Source: JAYOEY01 sp038116945
GTDB lineage: Bacteria > Pseudomonadota > Alphaproteobacteria > MPNO01 > UBA2964
Direction: 5' to 3'
Assembly (NCBI GenBank): GCA_038116945.1
Contig: JAYOEY010000018.1
Location: forward strand, 1-64,000
DNA length: 64,000 nt
Below are positions 17,418 through 25,000 of this stretch, in pieces. How positions within the stretch are numbered: the stretch's first letter is position 1; each line of letters opens with the position of its first letter. Below the pieces are notes generated by a model, which was not told the DNA's origin, searched no databases, and saw only the letters and a list, made by a program, of their open reading frames with translations. The position numbers were made by a program, and so were the translations under genes.

Positions 17418-18518
17418 TTGGCCAGAAAACAGAACGCGGCGCCGGTATACGCCTATACCGGCTGTTTTACGTCGGAAAACCGCATGGGTGAGGGAACCGG
17501 CATCGGCATCTACCGGGTGAATGCGGAAACCGGCGCGTGGCGCCGGATCGGCGTCGTCGACGGGCTGACCAACCCGTCCTGGCTGCTTGCCAACGAGGCG
17601 GGAACGATGCTGTATGCGCTGCACGCCGACATGGATTACGTCACCTCCTTCGCCATCGACCGCGCGACCGGGGCGCTGACTGAGGCCGGGCGCGCGAAGG
17701 CGGGCGGGGTGAACGGCGTCAGCGCCAAGATCGATGCGTCCGGCAAATGGATGGTCGTTGCCAACTACGGCAGCGGACATGCCTCCGTTCTGCCGGTCAA
17801 AAGGAACGGCGCGCTGGGCGATGCCGCGCAGTCGGTCCATCTGCCGGGAGAACCCCGGCCGCGCTACCGGGTCGGCCATCAGGAAAAGGCGCACCCGCAT
17901 GACGTGATGTTCGATCCTTCCGGCCGGTTCGTCGGCATTCCCGACAAGGGTCTCGATAAAACCTTCGTTTTCAGGTTCGACGCAAGGAAAGGCCGCCTCG
18001 CCCCGGCGGGGAAGGGCGGCTTTATCGACTCGCGTGCTGGCGCCGGGCCGCGTCACATGGCGTTTCACCCGAAACTGCCAGTCGCCTGGGTGCTGAACGA
18101 GCTCGACGCGACCGTCACCACATGCCGCTGGAACGCACGCACAGGCGTCCTGTCGCCGGTCGAGGTGAACCTGACGGTGCCCGGCGACTTCACCGGCGAC
18201 AACCAGACATCGGAAATCGAATACGTGGCGGGGAGCAACACGCTCTACCTGTCGAACCGCGGTCACGACAGCATCGCGCTGTTCCGGCCCGACCGGAAAA
18301 CCGGCCAGCTCAAACTGCTGGGCTGGGAAAAGAGCGGCGGAAAGACGCCCCGCTTCTTCGGTTTCGGCCCTGCCGGAAAGTTTCTCTATGTCGCGAACCT
18401 GCGCGGCAACAATATCGTCCGCTTCGCGGTAAACGCGAAAACCGGCGCGCTCAGGCGCTCAGGCACCGCCGTCCGTACGGGCAGCCCGTGCGCGATAGAG
18501 TTCGTCGCCGGCGCCTAA
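17418..18518 (+). CDS. beta-propeller lactonase family protein (6-phosphogluconolactonase-like)
   Basis: 366 residues starting at TTG 17418, four bases after the TRAP permease stop. The start is needed to keep the first propeller strand (VYAYTGCFTSE). Repeated blades show the pattern T-G-A-L followed by a short turn, as in YbhE/Pgl-type lactonases, and the HPHDVMFDPSGRFV and GAGPRHMAFHP stretches carry the His residues seen in this family. No signal peptide is present. Family members hydrolyse sugar or muconate-type lactones. Given the operon with an organic-acid transporter, a lactone derived from the imported acid is a reasonable guess. Its stop overlaps the convergent gene by four bases. 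Confidence 0.85.
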   Translation: MARKQNAAPVYAYTGCFTSENRMGEGTGIGIYRVNAETGAWRRIGVVDGLTNPSWLLANEAGTMLYALHADMDYVTSFAIDRATGALTEAGRAKAGGVNGVSAKIDASGKWMVVANYGSGHASVLPVKRNGALGDAAQSVHLPGEPRPRYRVGHQEKAHPHDVMFDPSGRFVGIPDKGLDKTFVFRFDARKGRLAPAGKGGFIDSRAGAGPRHMAFHPKLPVAWVLNELDATVTTCRWNARTGVLSPVEVNLTVPGDFTGDNQTSEIEYVAGSNTLYLSNRGHDSIALFRPDRKTGQLKLLGWEKSGGKTPRFFGFGPAGKFLYVANLRGNNIVRFAVNAKTGALRRSGTAVRTGSPCAIEFVAGA

Positions 18519-19504
18519 ATCCGCTTTTCGACCCCGCGCTTGCGGCCCTGATCGACGTTCAGGAACAGATCGTCGACCGACAGCTTGCGCTTCATCAGCG
18601 CCTGCTCGTGCGAATAATTGGCCATGTTCTCCAGCGTTTTGAGGTTCTGGTCGGTCAGCCCGTATTCCCACGGATCGGTGCCGAGGATTTCCTCCTGTTC
18701 CTCCCACGCTTCCCGGTACCAGGCGAGCGGCACGATGCGCGGGTTCACCATGGTCTTCATGGCGATCGCCTTGGCCTGGTTGAGCGCGTGATACATGTTG
18801 ATCGGCACCCAGGGATATTTCTCGACGATATCCTTCTTAATGCCGGTGATGTGCATGATCGGGAACATGCCGGTCTTTTTGAAGAAGCTGATTTCCTCGT
18901 TCTTGTAGTCGGGCCAGAGGCGAGCGACGCGCGGATCGCCCTGCATGAAGGGCTTGATGATTGACGAATGGATGCAGGCGTCGAGCTCTCCGGTCGCCAC
19001 CATGTCCTCGACCGACTTGTCGTTCGGCAGCGTCTGCAGCCTGATGTCGTCCGGCAGTTCGACCGGAATGTCCTGATCGAGCTCCTGGAACCATTCGATG
19101 GAGCGGTGCGGCACGCCGTACTCATGTTCCAGAATGCCCTTCATCCACAGAATGGCGGTGACCTGCCAGTGCTTGATCCCGACCTTCTTGCCGATCAGGT
19201 CCTTGGGCTCCTTGATCCCGGCGTTCGTGTTGATGAACACGAATCCGTGCCGGAAGCGGCGATGCAGGAAGACAGGGATGGCGTCGAACGGCTTGTCCTG
19301 ATCCTTGGCGACCAGGTAGGTCGAGCACGACGCCTCGGCCATGTCGAAATCCTGGTTGTTGTAGAACCGCCAGTGCCGCGTCGTGGAATCCATGTCGGTC
19401 AGCACGGTGAGGTCGATGCCGTCCGGCTTCACGATGCCGTCGATCAGGGGCCGGGTGATGGCGTAATCGCCGCAGGCGAGGGTCAGCGGGATGTTTTTGC
19501 TCAT
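18515..19504 (-). CDS. 4,5-dihydroxyphthalate decarboxylase-like / NMT1-type binding fold protein (copy 1)
   Basis: 329 residues from ATG at 19504. The frame runs 28 codons further upstream into repeat DNA without similarity. It has no signal peptide. The fold is that of type-2 periplasmic-binding proteins in the group annotated as 4,5-dihydroxyphthalate decarboxylase (Pht5) or ABC substrate-binding protein: early LTLACGDYAITRPL, the FDMAEASCSTYL segment near residue 55, and DLIGKKVGIKHWQVTA near 108. It has the same length as the gene at 21652, which keeps the equivalent segments, so they are paralogues. Whether it binds or decarboxylates an aromatic acid cannot be told. Confidence 0.75.
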   Translation of the reverse strand: MSKNIPLTLACGDYAITRPLIDGIVKPDGIDLTVLTDMDSTTRHWRFYNNQDFDMAEASCSTYLVAKDQDKPFDAIPVFLHRRFRHGFVFINTNAGIKEPKDLIGKKVGIKHWQVTAILWMKGILEHEYGVPHRSIEWFQELDQDIPVELPDDIRLQTLPNDKSVEDMVATGELDACIHSSIIKPFMQGDPRVARLWPDYKNEEISFFKKTGMFPIMHITGIKKDIVEKYPWVPINMYHALNQAKAIAMKTMVNPRIVPLAWYREAWEEQEEILGTDPWEYGLTDQNLKTLENMANYSHEQALMKRKLSVDDLFLNVDQGRKRGVEKRI

Positions 19505-19592
19505 GACTGTTGTGTCCTGTCCGAAATTGGGTGTCTTCTTTTTAACCGAAGGGAACGGCGGAAAAAACCCGGTGCCCAAATAGTACACGAAC

Positions 19593-19675
19593 TGTCACCC
19601 CGGCCCTGAGCCGGGGTCCAGCGGTCGGAGCAGCTGGCAAGCCGGTACGGATCCCGTCTCAAGGCCGGGATGACA
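19593..19675. repeat. 83-base palindromic intergenic repeat element
   Basis: The ends are inverted: TGTCACCCCGGCC at 19593-19605 and GGCCGGGATGACA at 19663-19675, 11 of 13 positions pairing. Inside the left end is a second palindrome, CCCCGG-n6-CCGGGG (19599-19616). The composition and the GTCACCCCGGNNNTGAGCCGGGGTCC pattern resemble dispersed palindromic units common in alphaproteobacterial genomes. It lies in the 220-base gap between the decarboxylase-like gene and the cyclodeaminase gene. Confidence 0.75.
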
Positions 19676-19724
19676 TAAGGAGCGGGTGGTACATTTCGCG
19701 CGACGCTGGCCGAAAGGAGTCGGT

Positions 19725-20753
19725 TCAGTCCGCCGGGCCGATCGGCCCGGTGCCCGGATGCGGCAGGCGGATGCCGCGGCCGAGCTTGACCGCCTTCTCG
19801 TATACGTAGTGGCACATGGCGATGTCGTGGGCGACGAGACCGGTGGTGTGGATCAGGGTGCGCTCGCGGTCGTTTTCGCGGCCCGGCCTGGTGCCGCGCA
19901 CCAGCTCGTGCATTTCGGCGTGCAGCATGTCCCGGGTGAACAGGCCGGTCTCCGCCGAATGCCGGAAATGCTGCATCAGCATGTTCATTTCCCACGAATC
20001 CACGGCGACCTTGTCCATCTTGGGCCATCCCTCCGGATCGAACTCGCGGCGGGTAAAGGACACGTAGGTCGCGCCTTCCTTGAGCCACGGCTCGCGGCAC
20101 ATGATCTCGTCCGACGTCGTGCCGCCGATGCCGATATCGGCGCCGGTCACGACCTCTTCGATGCTGTCCTTCGCCACCACCGGAATGCCGAGCTTCTCGG
20201 ACCATTTCGCGGCGAACGCGTCCCGCGTTTCGGGACGCCGCGAAGTGCAGCGGATTTCCTCGATCCCGTCATGGAGCTCGACGAGGCAGCGCAGCGCGTT
20301 GGTCGCCATGGTGCCGACGCCGACGATGCCGACGATTTTCGGATCTTTGGGCCCCAGATATTTCAGACCCAGGATCGTCGCCGCCGCGCTGCGGATGGCG
20401 TAGGTCCAGTGCTCCTCGACAATCGCGCGGGCATGTCCCGTATGCGGGTCGGTGAGAACGATCCAGCGGGCGCATTCGAGCTGCCCCACCGTATTGCGGT
20501 CGCCGTCGTTGAAATAGTTGTAGAGGCGTACGCCGGTGACGGGCGTTTCCTTCAGCAGCGCGCATTTGACGTGCCAGTGATTGTGAAACGGCGCGCCGAT
20601 ATCCAGCTTGAAGCTCGGCGGCGTGGAGGTCATCACCGTGTCCTCGCCCTGCATGCGATAGACGTCTTCGGCGATCGCGAGCGCTTCCTTCGCGGTCAGA
20701 AGATCGATGGTGTCTGCGTAGGGGACGTAAAGCACGCCTTCTTGTTCGGTCAT
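19725..20753 (-). CDS. ornithine cyclodeaminase / mu-crystallin family protein
   Basis: 342 residues. A dimerisation half (about 1-120) is followed by a Rossmann domain with the dinucleotide motif VGIVGVGTMATNALR near residue 136-150, an SRRPE segment after strand two, and a GTTSDE loop near residue 205. The family includes ornithine cyclodeaminase, ketimine reductases (mu-crystallin) and alanine dehydrogenases, and all use NAD(P) with imine chemistry. The downstream-upstream partner RidA, an imine deaminase 25 bases before it on the same strand, fits an imine or enamine intermediate. The exact substrate is not readable from sequence. Confidence 0.88.
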   Translation of the reverse strand: MTEQEGVLYVPYADTIDLLTAKEALAIAEDVYRMQGEDTVMTSTPPSFKLDIGAPFHNHWHVKCALLKETPVTGVRLYNYFNDGDRNTVGQLECARWIVLTDPHTGHARAIVEEHWTYAIRSAAATILGLKYLGPKDPKIVGIVGVGTMATNALRCLVELHDGIEEIRCTSRRPETRDAFAAKWSEKLGIPVVAKDSIEEVVTGADIGIGGTTSDEIMCREPWLKEGATYVSFTRREFDPEGWPKMDKVAVDSWEMNMLMQHFRHSAETGLFTRDMLHAEMHELVRGTRPGRENDRERTLIHTTGLVAHDIAMCHYVYEKAVKLGRGIRLPHPGTGPIGPAD

Positions 20754-20778
20754 TGGGCCCTGTCTTTCGGTAGTTTCC

Positions 20779-21156
20779 TTAATCCAGTATCGCCGTCGCC
20801 TCGATTTCCATGATCAGTTCCCGCCTTACCATGGAATCGACGACGACGCAGGTCGCGGCGGGGTAGGGCGGGGAGAAGAATTTCGGCCGCCAATCGAGAA
20901 TCGAAGGGAACTGCGACAGGTCGGTCAGGAAGATGGTGATCTTGACGATATCCGACATGTCGCCGCCGGCGGCTTCGATGGCGCTCTTCAGGTAACCGAA
21001 CACGCGTTCCGCCTGCGCGTCGGGGTCGAGATTGCCTTGCGCTGCCTCCGGCTCCGCCGTCTGGCCGGAGATAAAGACGAATTTTCCTTTCTTGGCGACA
21101 TGGGTGAATTGTCCGGGCGGGGGCAGGTCCGGCACCTCGACGACTTCGAATCCCAT
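20779..21156 (-). CDS. RidA-family enamine/imine deaminase
   Basis: 125 residues, the normal size for the YjgF/YER057c/UK114 (RidA) trimer subunit. It shows FVFISGQTA near residue 27 and the core helix ERVFGYLKSAIEAAGG. The segment RRELIMEIEATAI at the end contains the Glu of the active site, but the Arg usually seen as R-x-A/C-V is replaced in the AATCVVVDSMVRREL region by a different arrangement, so it may be a non-RidA subfamily (Rid4-7). It is the first gene of a unit with the cyclodeaminase homologue and would hydrolyse reactive imines made there. Confidence 0.85.
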   Translation of the reverse strand: MGFEVVEVPDLPPPGQFTHVAKKGKFVFISGQTAEPEAAQGNLDPDAQAERVFGYLKSAIEAAGGDMSDIVKITIFLTDLSQFPSILDWRPKFFSPPYPAATCVVVDSMVRRELIMEIEATAILD

Positions 21157-21228
21157 CGATCTATCCTCTCCGTTATGAAGCGGTTACGGTGCTGTCGGCA
21201 GAAAGCGCTGTCAACGGTTGGAGACAGA

Positions 21229-21642
21229 ATGACCAGGGGTAGGTTTCATCGTGTGCGGATCGTCGATGCGCCGACCGTGCCATTGCCGATGGGGCGGGGG
21301 ACAGTCCATCAGCTGGTCGATCCCAGTATCGGCGCGGCCAGGGCCGATATTCATGTCAATGTGATCGCACCCGGCGCATCGCGCGGCGAGATCCATTTCC
21401 ACGAGAAAGCCGAAAATACGTACATCGTGATGGAGGGCCAGCTGGAGGTTTGTCTTGAGGGCGGCGAACGTCATGTTCTCGATGCCGGAGAAGTCGGTCA
21501 CATCCCGCCCGGGGTCGTTCATACGGCGACAAACGCCCGGACGGATATTCCCTGCCGGATCGTTGAAATCTATGCTCCGGCCGGACCGGATTTCCACGAA
21601 GTCGAAAGCTGGCCGGGCGGTATCGAGCCGCCGGATCGATAA
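21229..21642 (+). CDS. single-domain cupin
   Basis: 137 residues from ATG at 21229; earlier in-frame ATGs lie inside the divergent RidA gene and its promoter. Cupin motif 1 is clear: G-E-I-H-F-H-E-K-A-E near residue 45 with two His and Glu as metal ligands, then YIVMEGQLEV. Motif 2 follows as HIPPGVVHTATN with the third His. The metal is probably Mn, Fe or Zn. Such small cupins act as dioxygenases, isomerases or ligand sensors. It is nine bases upstream of the second decarboxylase-like gene and surely cotranscribed. It resembles in outline the cupin at 27448 (both end in a EIYAPAG segment). Confidence 0.88.
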   Translation: MTRGRFHRVRIVDAPTVPLPMGRGTVHQLVDPSIGAARADIHVNVIAPGASRGEIHFHEKAENTYIVMEGQLEVCLEGGERHVLDAGEVGHIPPGVVHTATNARTDIPCRIVEIYAPAGPDFHEVESWPGGIEPPDR

Positions 21643-21651
21643 GGGATCGTC

Positions 21652-22641
21652 ATGGACATAACCATTGCGCTGGAACGGTACGAGCGGCATGTACCGTTCT
21701 TTACCGGAGAGTTGACCCCGCCTGCGGGTATCACCCTGAAGCCGCTTGAAATCGGCGAGACGTCGATGCGCCGCGATGGCATGGATCGCCATCGGCGGAT
21801 GCTGCAGGAGCTGGAGTTCGACGTCTGCGAGATGGCGCTCGGGTCCTACATTCTCGGCCTGTCGCGCGATCCCGATTTCCCGATGGTCGGCGTACCGGTC
21901 ATTCCGCGCCGCTATTTTTCGATGAGCCAGATTTACGTCAACGCGAAATCAGGCATCGAGAGGCCGCAGGATCTGGTCGGCCGCAATGTCGGGATCAACG
22001 CGTTCCAGGTGACACTGTCGATCCTCGCCAAGGGCGATCTCAAGCGGGAGTACGGCGTCGCCTGGGAAGACATCAACTGGCACTGCATGCGCCCCGAACA
22101 GTTGCCGGTGAAGTTCAAGCCCGGCGTTTCGGTCGAGCGCATTCCGGAGGGGGCCAATATCGGCGATATGCTGGTGTCGGGAGAGCTCGACGCGCTGATT
22201 TCGCCGCAGCGCCCGGCCAGCGTGTCGGCATCCCTGCTTGCCGCCGGCGACAGGGTGCGCCGTCTGTTTCCCAACCCCCGGCAGGAGGACGAACGTTATT
22301 TCCGCAAGTACGGCTTCTTTCCGGCAATGCATCTGCTGGTAATCCGCCGGGAGCTTGCCGACCGCGTGCCGGAACTCGCCCCGGCGCTGATCGATCTGTG
22401 GGAAGAGTCCAAGCGGCGCGCCCTGGGCTATTACGAAGACCCGGCCTACTCGCTGCTGGCCTGGACATCGGACGCCTACGAATCGCAGCAGTCGCGGCTC
22501 GGGACGGATATCTGGCCGTCGGGCGTGGCGGCCAACCACGCCAACCTGGAGATGTTTCTCGAATATTGCGACGATCAGGGGCTGCTTGACCGGCGGCTCG
22601 CCGTCGAAGAGCTGTTCGCGGAAAACGTCCGCGATAGCTGA
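21652..22641 (+). CDS. 4,5-dihydroxyphthalate decarboxylase-like / NMT1-type binding fold protein (copy 2)
   Basis: 329 residues, no signal peptide. It has the same fold, length and landmarks as the gene at 18515: ITIALERYERHVPFF at the start, FDVCEMALGSYILG near residue 57, and DLVGRNVGINAFQVTLSI near 107. The C-terminal half includes GMFP/FFPAMHLLVI-type strands also present in the other copy. It is cotranscribed with the upstream cupin (nine-base gap). A cupin plus a Pht5-like protein is compatible with an aromatic or pyridine decarboxylation step, but the protein may equally be a cytosolic ligand-binding subunit. Confidence 0.75.
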   Translation: MDITIALERYERHVPFFTGELTPPAGITLKPLEIGETSMRRDGMDRHRRMLQELEFDVCEMALGSYILGLSRDPDFPMVGVPVIPRRYFSMSQIYVNAKSGIERPQDLVGRNVGINAFQVTLSILAKGDLKREYGVAWEDINWHCMRPEQLPVKFKPGVSVERIPEGANIGDMLVSGELDALISPQRPASVSASLLAAGDRVRRLFPNPRQEDERYFRKYGFFPAMHLLVIRRELADRVPELAPALIDLWEESKRRALGYYEDPAYSLLAWTSDAYESQQSRLGTDIWPSGVAANHANLEMFLEYCDDQGLLDRRLAVEELFAENVRDS

Positions 22642-22772
22642 CAGTCTTTACGTTCCGTCGGTGACAATGCGTCCGGCGCACAATTTGCCGGAATTTTCGC
22701 TCAAATTTACCCGGCCTTAACAGGCGCCGTCGTATTACCCCGTCCGCAAAAGTGTAATGGCGGAGGACGACG

Positions 22773-23942
22773 ATGATTTCCTTGAAACGTTCAATCGGTT
22801 TTTTCGTTTCTGTGACTTTGCTGGCAGGAGCGGCAGGTCAGGCGAACGCCGGACCGGAGACGACAAAATCGCGCGCGGAATGGAAGAAGGAATACGTCCG
22901 TCCCGCCCAGACGCCGTTTCCCGACGACAATCCCTATTCGAAACCCAAGGCGGAACTGGGACACAAGCTGTTCTTCGATCCGAGACTTTCGGGCAATAAC
23001 TACATCTCCTGCGGCACGTGCCATAATCCCAGCTTCGCCTGGGGCGATGGTCTGCCCAAGGGGATCGGCAACGCCATGACGGTGCTTGGACGCCGTACGC
23101 CAACCATCCTGAATCTGGCGTGGGCCGAGTCGCTCATGTGGGACGGTCGTTTCGACACGCTGGAGGAACAGGTTCTCGGGCCCATGTCGGCCGCCGTCGA
23201 AATGAATCAGAATCTCGACGGGATCGTTGCCGAACTTCAGGAGGTGCCGGAATACCGGGCGCTGTTCAATATCAGCTTCCCCGGCTCGGGCATTACAGTC
23301 CAGAACATTGCAAAGGCCATAGCGACCTTCGAGCGGACGGTCGTCAGCGGTGTCGCGCCTTTCGATCGCTGGGTCGCGGGCGATCAGGGCGCCATATCGA
23401 CGGCGGCCAAGCGCGGATTCGATCTCTTCAACGGCAAAGCCAACTGTGTCGCCTGCCATTCGGGCTGGAATTTCACCGACGGCAGCTTTCACGATATCGG
23501 CCTTCCCGATGAGGACCTTGGCAGGGGGAAACAGCTTCCGAACGTGAAGGTCATGCAGCACGCCTTCAAAACGCCGACTTTGCGGAACTCGGTCGAGCGC
23601 GCCCCTTACATGCATGACGGGTCGCTCCGCAATCTCTACTCGGTCGTCCGTCACTACAATGAGGCAGGGGTCAAACGGGCCAGCAGGTCGAAGGATATCT
23701 ATCCTCTTCGGCTCACCGATGCGGAAATTGACGACCTCGTCGCGTTCATGAAGACGCTCAGCAGTGACGATCCGCAGGTGGCGCTTCCCCGTCTCCCCGC
23801 CGTCGATCAGTCCCTGGCGGGCAGCATCAAGGGAGTTACCCCCGCTGCTGGCGGAAACATGCCGGCGAATACCGGCTTTCAGCGGCCGGGTGACGGGTCG
23901 TGCGATGGCGGCGTGATGCACTGGATGCCTTGCACGAAATGA
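22773..23942 (+). CDS. di-haem cytochrome c peroxidase / MauG-family protein
   Basis: 389 residues. A signal peptide (core SVTLLAGAAGQ, cleavage near residue 28) sends it to the periplasm. Two c-type haem sites are present: CGTCH near residue 86 and CVACH near residue 228. The WDGRFDTLEEQVLGPM and APYMHDGSLRNL segments are hallmarks of the CcpA/MauG family, which reduces H2O2 or oxidises protein substrates with high-valent haem. The last 20 residues contain two further Cys in a Gly/Cys-rich tail that is not typical. It is followed by two cupredoxin genes on the same strand, which are likely electron donors or acceptors. Confidence 0.92.
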   Translation: MISLKRSIGFFVSVTLLAGAAGQANAGPETTKSRAEWKKEYVRPAQTPFPDDNPYSKPKAELGHKLFFDPRLSGNNYISCGTCHNPSFAWGDGLPKGIGNAMTVLGRRTPTILNLAWAESLMWDGRFDTLEEQVLGPMSAAVEMNQNLDGIVAELQEVPEYRALFNISFPGSGITVQNIAKAIATFERTVVSGVAPFDRWVAGDQGAISTAAKRGFDLFNGKANCVACHSGWNFTDGSFHDIGLPDEDLGRGKQLPNVKVMQHAFKTPTLRNSVERAPYMHDGSLRNLYSVVRHYNEAGVKRASRSKDIYPLRLTDAEIDDLVAFMKTLSSDDPQVALPRLPAVDQSLAGSIKGVTPAAGGNMPANTGFQRPGDGSCDGGVMHWMPCTK

Positions 23943-24025
23943 CCGGAAGGCGGCCGGTCCGGCAGGAAAGGCCGCCGACCCTCCCCGGGACATCAATGAT
24001 CATTCCAAGCTGGAGAACCGAATTC

Positions 24026-24340
24026 ATGGAAAAGAAACTTGTCTGGGTCGCTGCGGCCCTCTCCCTGATCTCGTTTTCGGCCAATGCCGCAGAGGTGGTC
24101 GTGAACCAGTCCGACAAAAAATTCGATACGAAAAAGGTCGATATCAAGGTCGGAGACAGCGTCAAGTTCGTCAATTCGGACAAGATCACCCACAATATCT
24201 ATTCCAGCAAGGGGCTGAAATTCGATCTGGGCGCCCAGGAGCCCGGCGCATCGTCGAGCAAGGTTTTCGACAAGGCGGGGAATTTCAAGGTTCGGTGCGC
24301 CATCCACCCCAGAATGAAGCTGACCGTTAACGTCAATTAG
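24026..24340 (+). CDS. periplasmic cupredoxin (plastocyanin/amicyanin type)
   Basis: 104 residues starting at ATG 24026, where a signal peptide (MEKKLVW... ANA, cleaved near residue 22) begins. The type-1 copper ligands are visible: His in the THNIYSS segment, then the C-terminal loop C-A-I-H-P-R-M giving Cys, His and Met. The short Cys-x2-His-x2-Met loop is that of amicyanin/pseudoazurin-like proteins. It would shuttle electrons in the periplasm, plausibly to or from the di-haem peroxidase encoded 83 bases upstream. Confidence 0.9.
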   Translation: MEKKLVWVAAALSLISFSANAAEVVVNQSDKKFDTKKVDIKVGDSVKFVNSDKITHNIYSSKGLKFDLGAQEPGASSSKVFDKAGNFKVRCAIHPRMKLTVNVN

Positions 24341-24402
24341 TATGACGTCGGCTGGGGCTCGGCGGCTCCGGTGCCTTTCTGATTCATCGGAAGAGGAACA
24401 AC

Positions 24403-24939
24403 ATGACCGGTTTTTGTCGAACCCTTGCCTTTCTGGCGGTCGTCTCCGTCTGCAATGCGGCGATTGCCGAAGAGCACGTCGTTCGCATTGTCAGCGACTA
24501 CAAGAACCTTCGCATGGCGTTCGAGCCCAAACGGCTGACGATCCGCGCCGGCGATACGGTTACCTGGGTGAACGAGGTCGCGGAAGAACACAACGTGTTC
24601 AGTTATCCCGACGGCATCCCGAAGGGCGCCGAATATCTCAAGAGCCCGATAATGACCAAGGTCGGAGAGAAATGGTCATACACATTCCGTATTGCCGGAA
24701 CCTATGAATATCATTGCATTCCTCACCTCCCGATGGGGATGCACGGGCAGGTCGTCGTCGACCGTCCGTCGCCGGCCGAGGAATTCCACAGACCGACCCG
24801 CGAACAGATAAACGCGTACCGTTTGCAACTGGAAAAATATTTCGACGACGACGAATTCAAATATCGGCCGAGAGCGGCGCGAAAAGCAGCGAAAAAGACA
24901 GGCGGCCGCCATTCCCTGCACCAGGCGTCGCATCGCTGA
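24403..24939 (+). CDS. second cupredoxin with a charged C-terminal tail
   Basis: 178 residues. A signal peptide ends near AIAEE (residue 22). The cupredoxin domain spans about 23-125, with a first ligand His in EEHNVFSYPDG and the loop Cys-x2-His-x4-Met (CIPHLPMGM) near residues 106-114. The longer loop differs from the preceding cupredoxin. A C-terminal extension of about 50 residues is strongly charged and basic at the end (RAARKAAKK), unusual for this family and perhaps for docking or membrane/DNA-like polyanion contact. It is 62 bases downstream of the first cupredoxin gene. Confidence 0.85.
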   Translation: MTGFCRTLAFLAVVSVCNAAIAEEHVVRIVSDYKNLRMAFEPKRLTIRAGDTVTWVNEVAEEHNVFSYPDGIPKGAEYLKSPIMTKVGEKWSYTFRIAGTYEYHCIPHLPMGMHGQVVVDRPSPAEEFHRPTREQINAYRLQLEKYFDDDEFKYRPRAARKAAKKTGGRHSLHQASHR

Positions 24940-25000
24940 GGCTTTCCTCGGGACAGGGCATGTACTTCGCCGATTTCCGACGCACACGATGGGTTAGATT

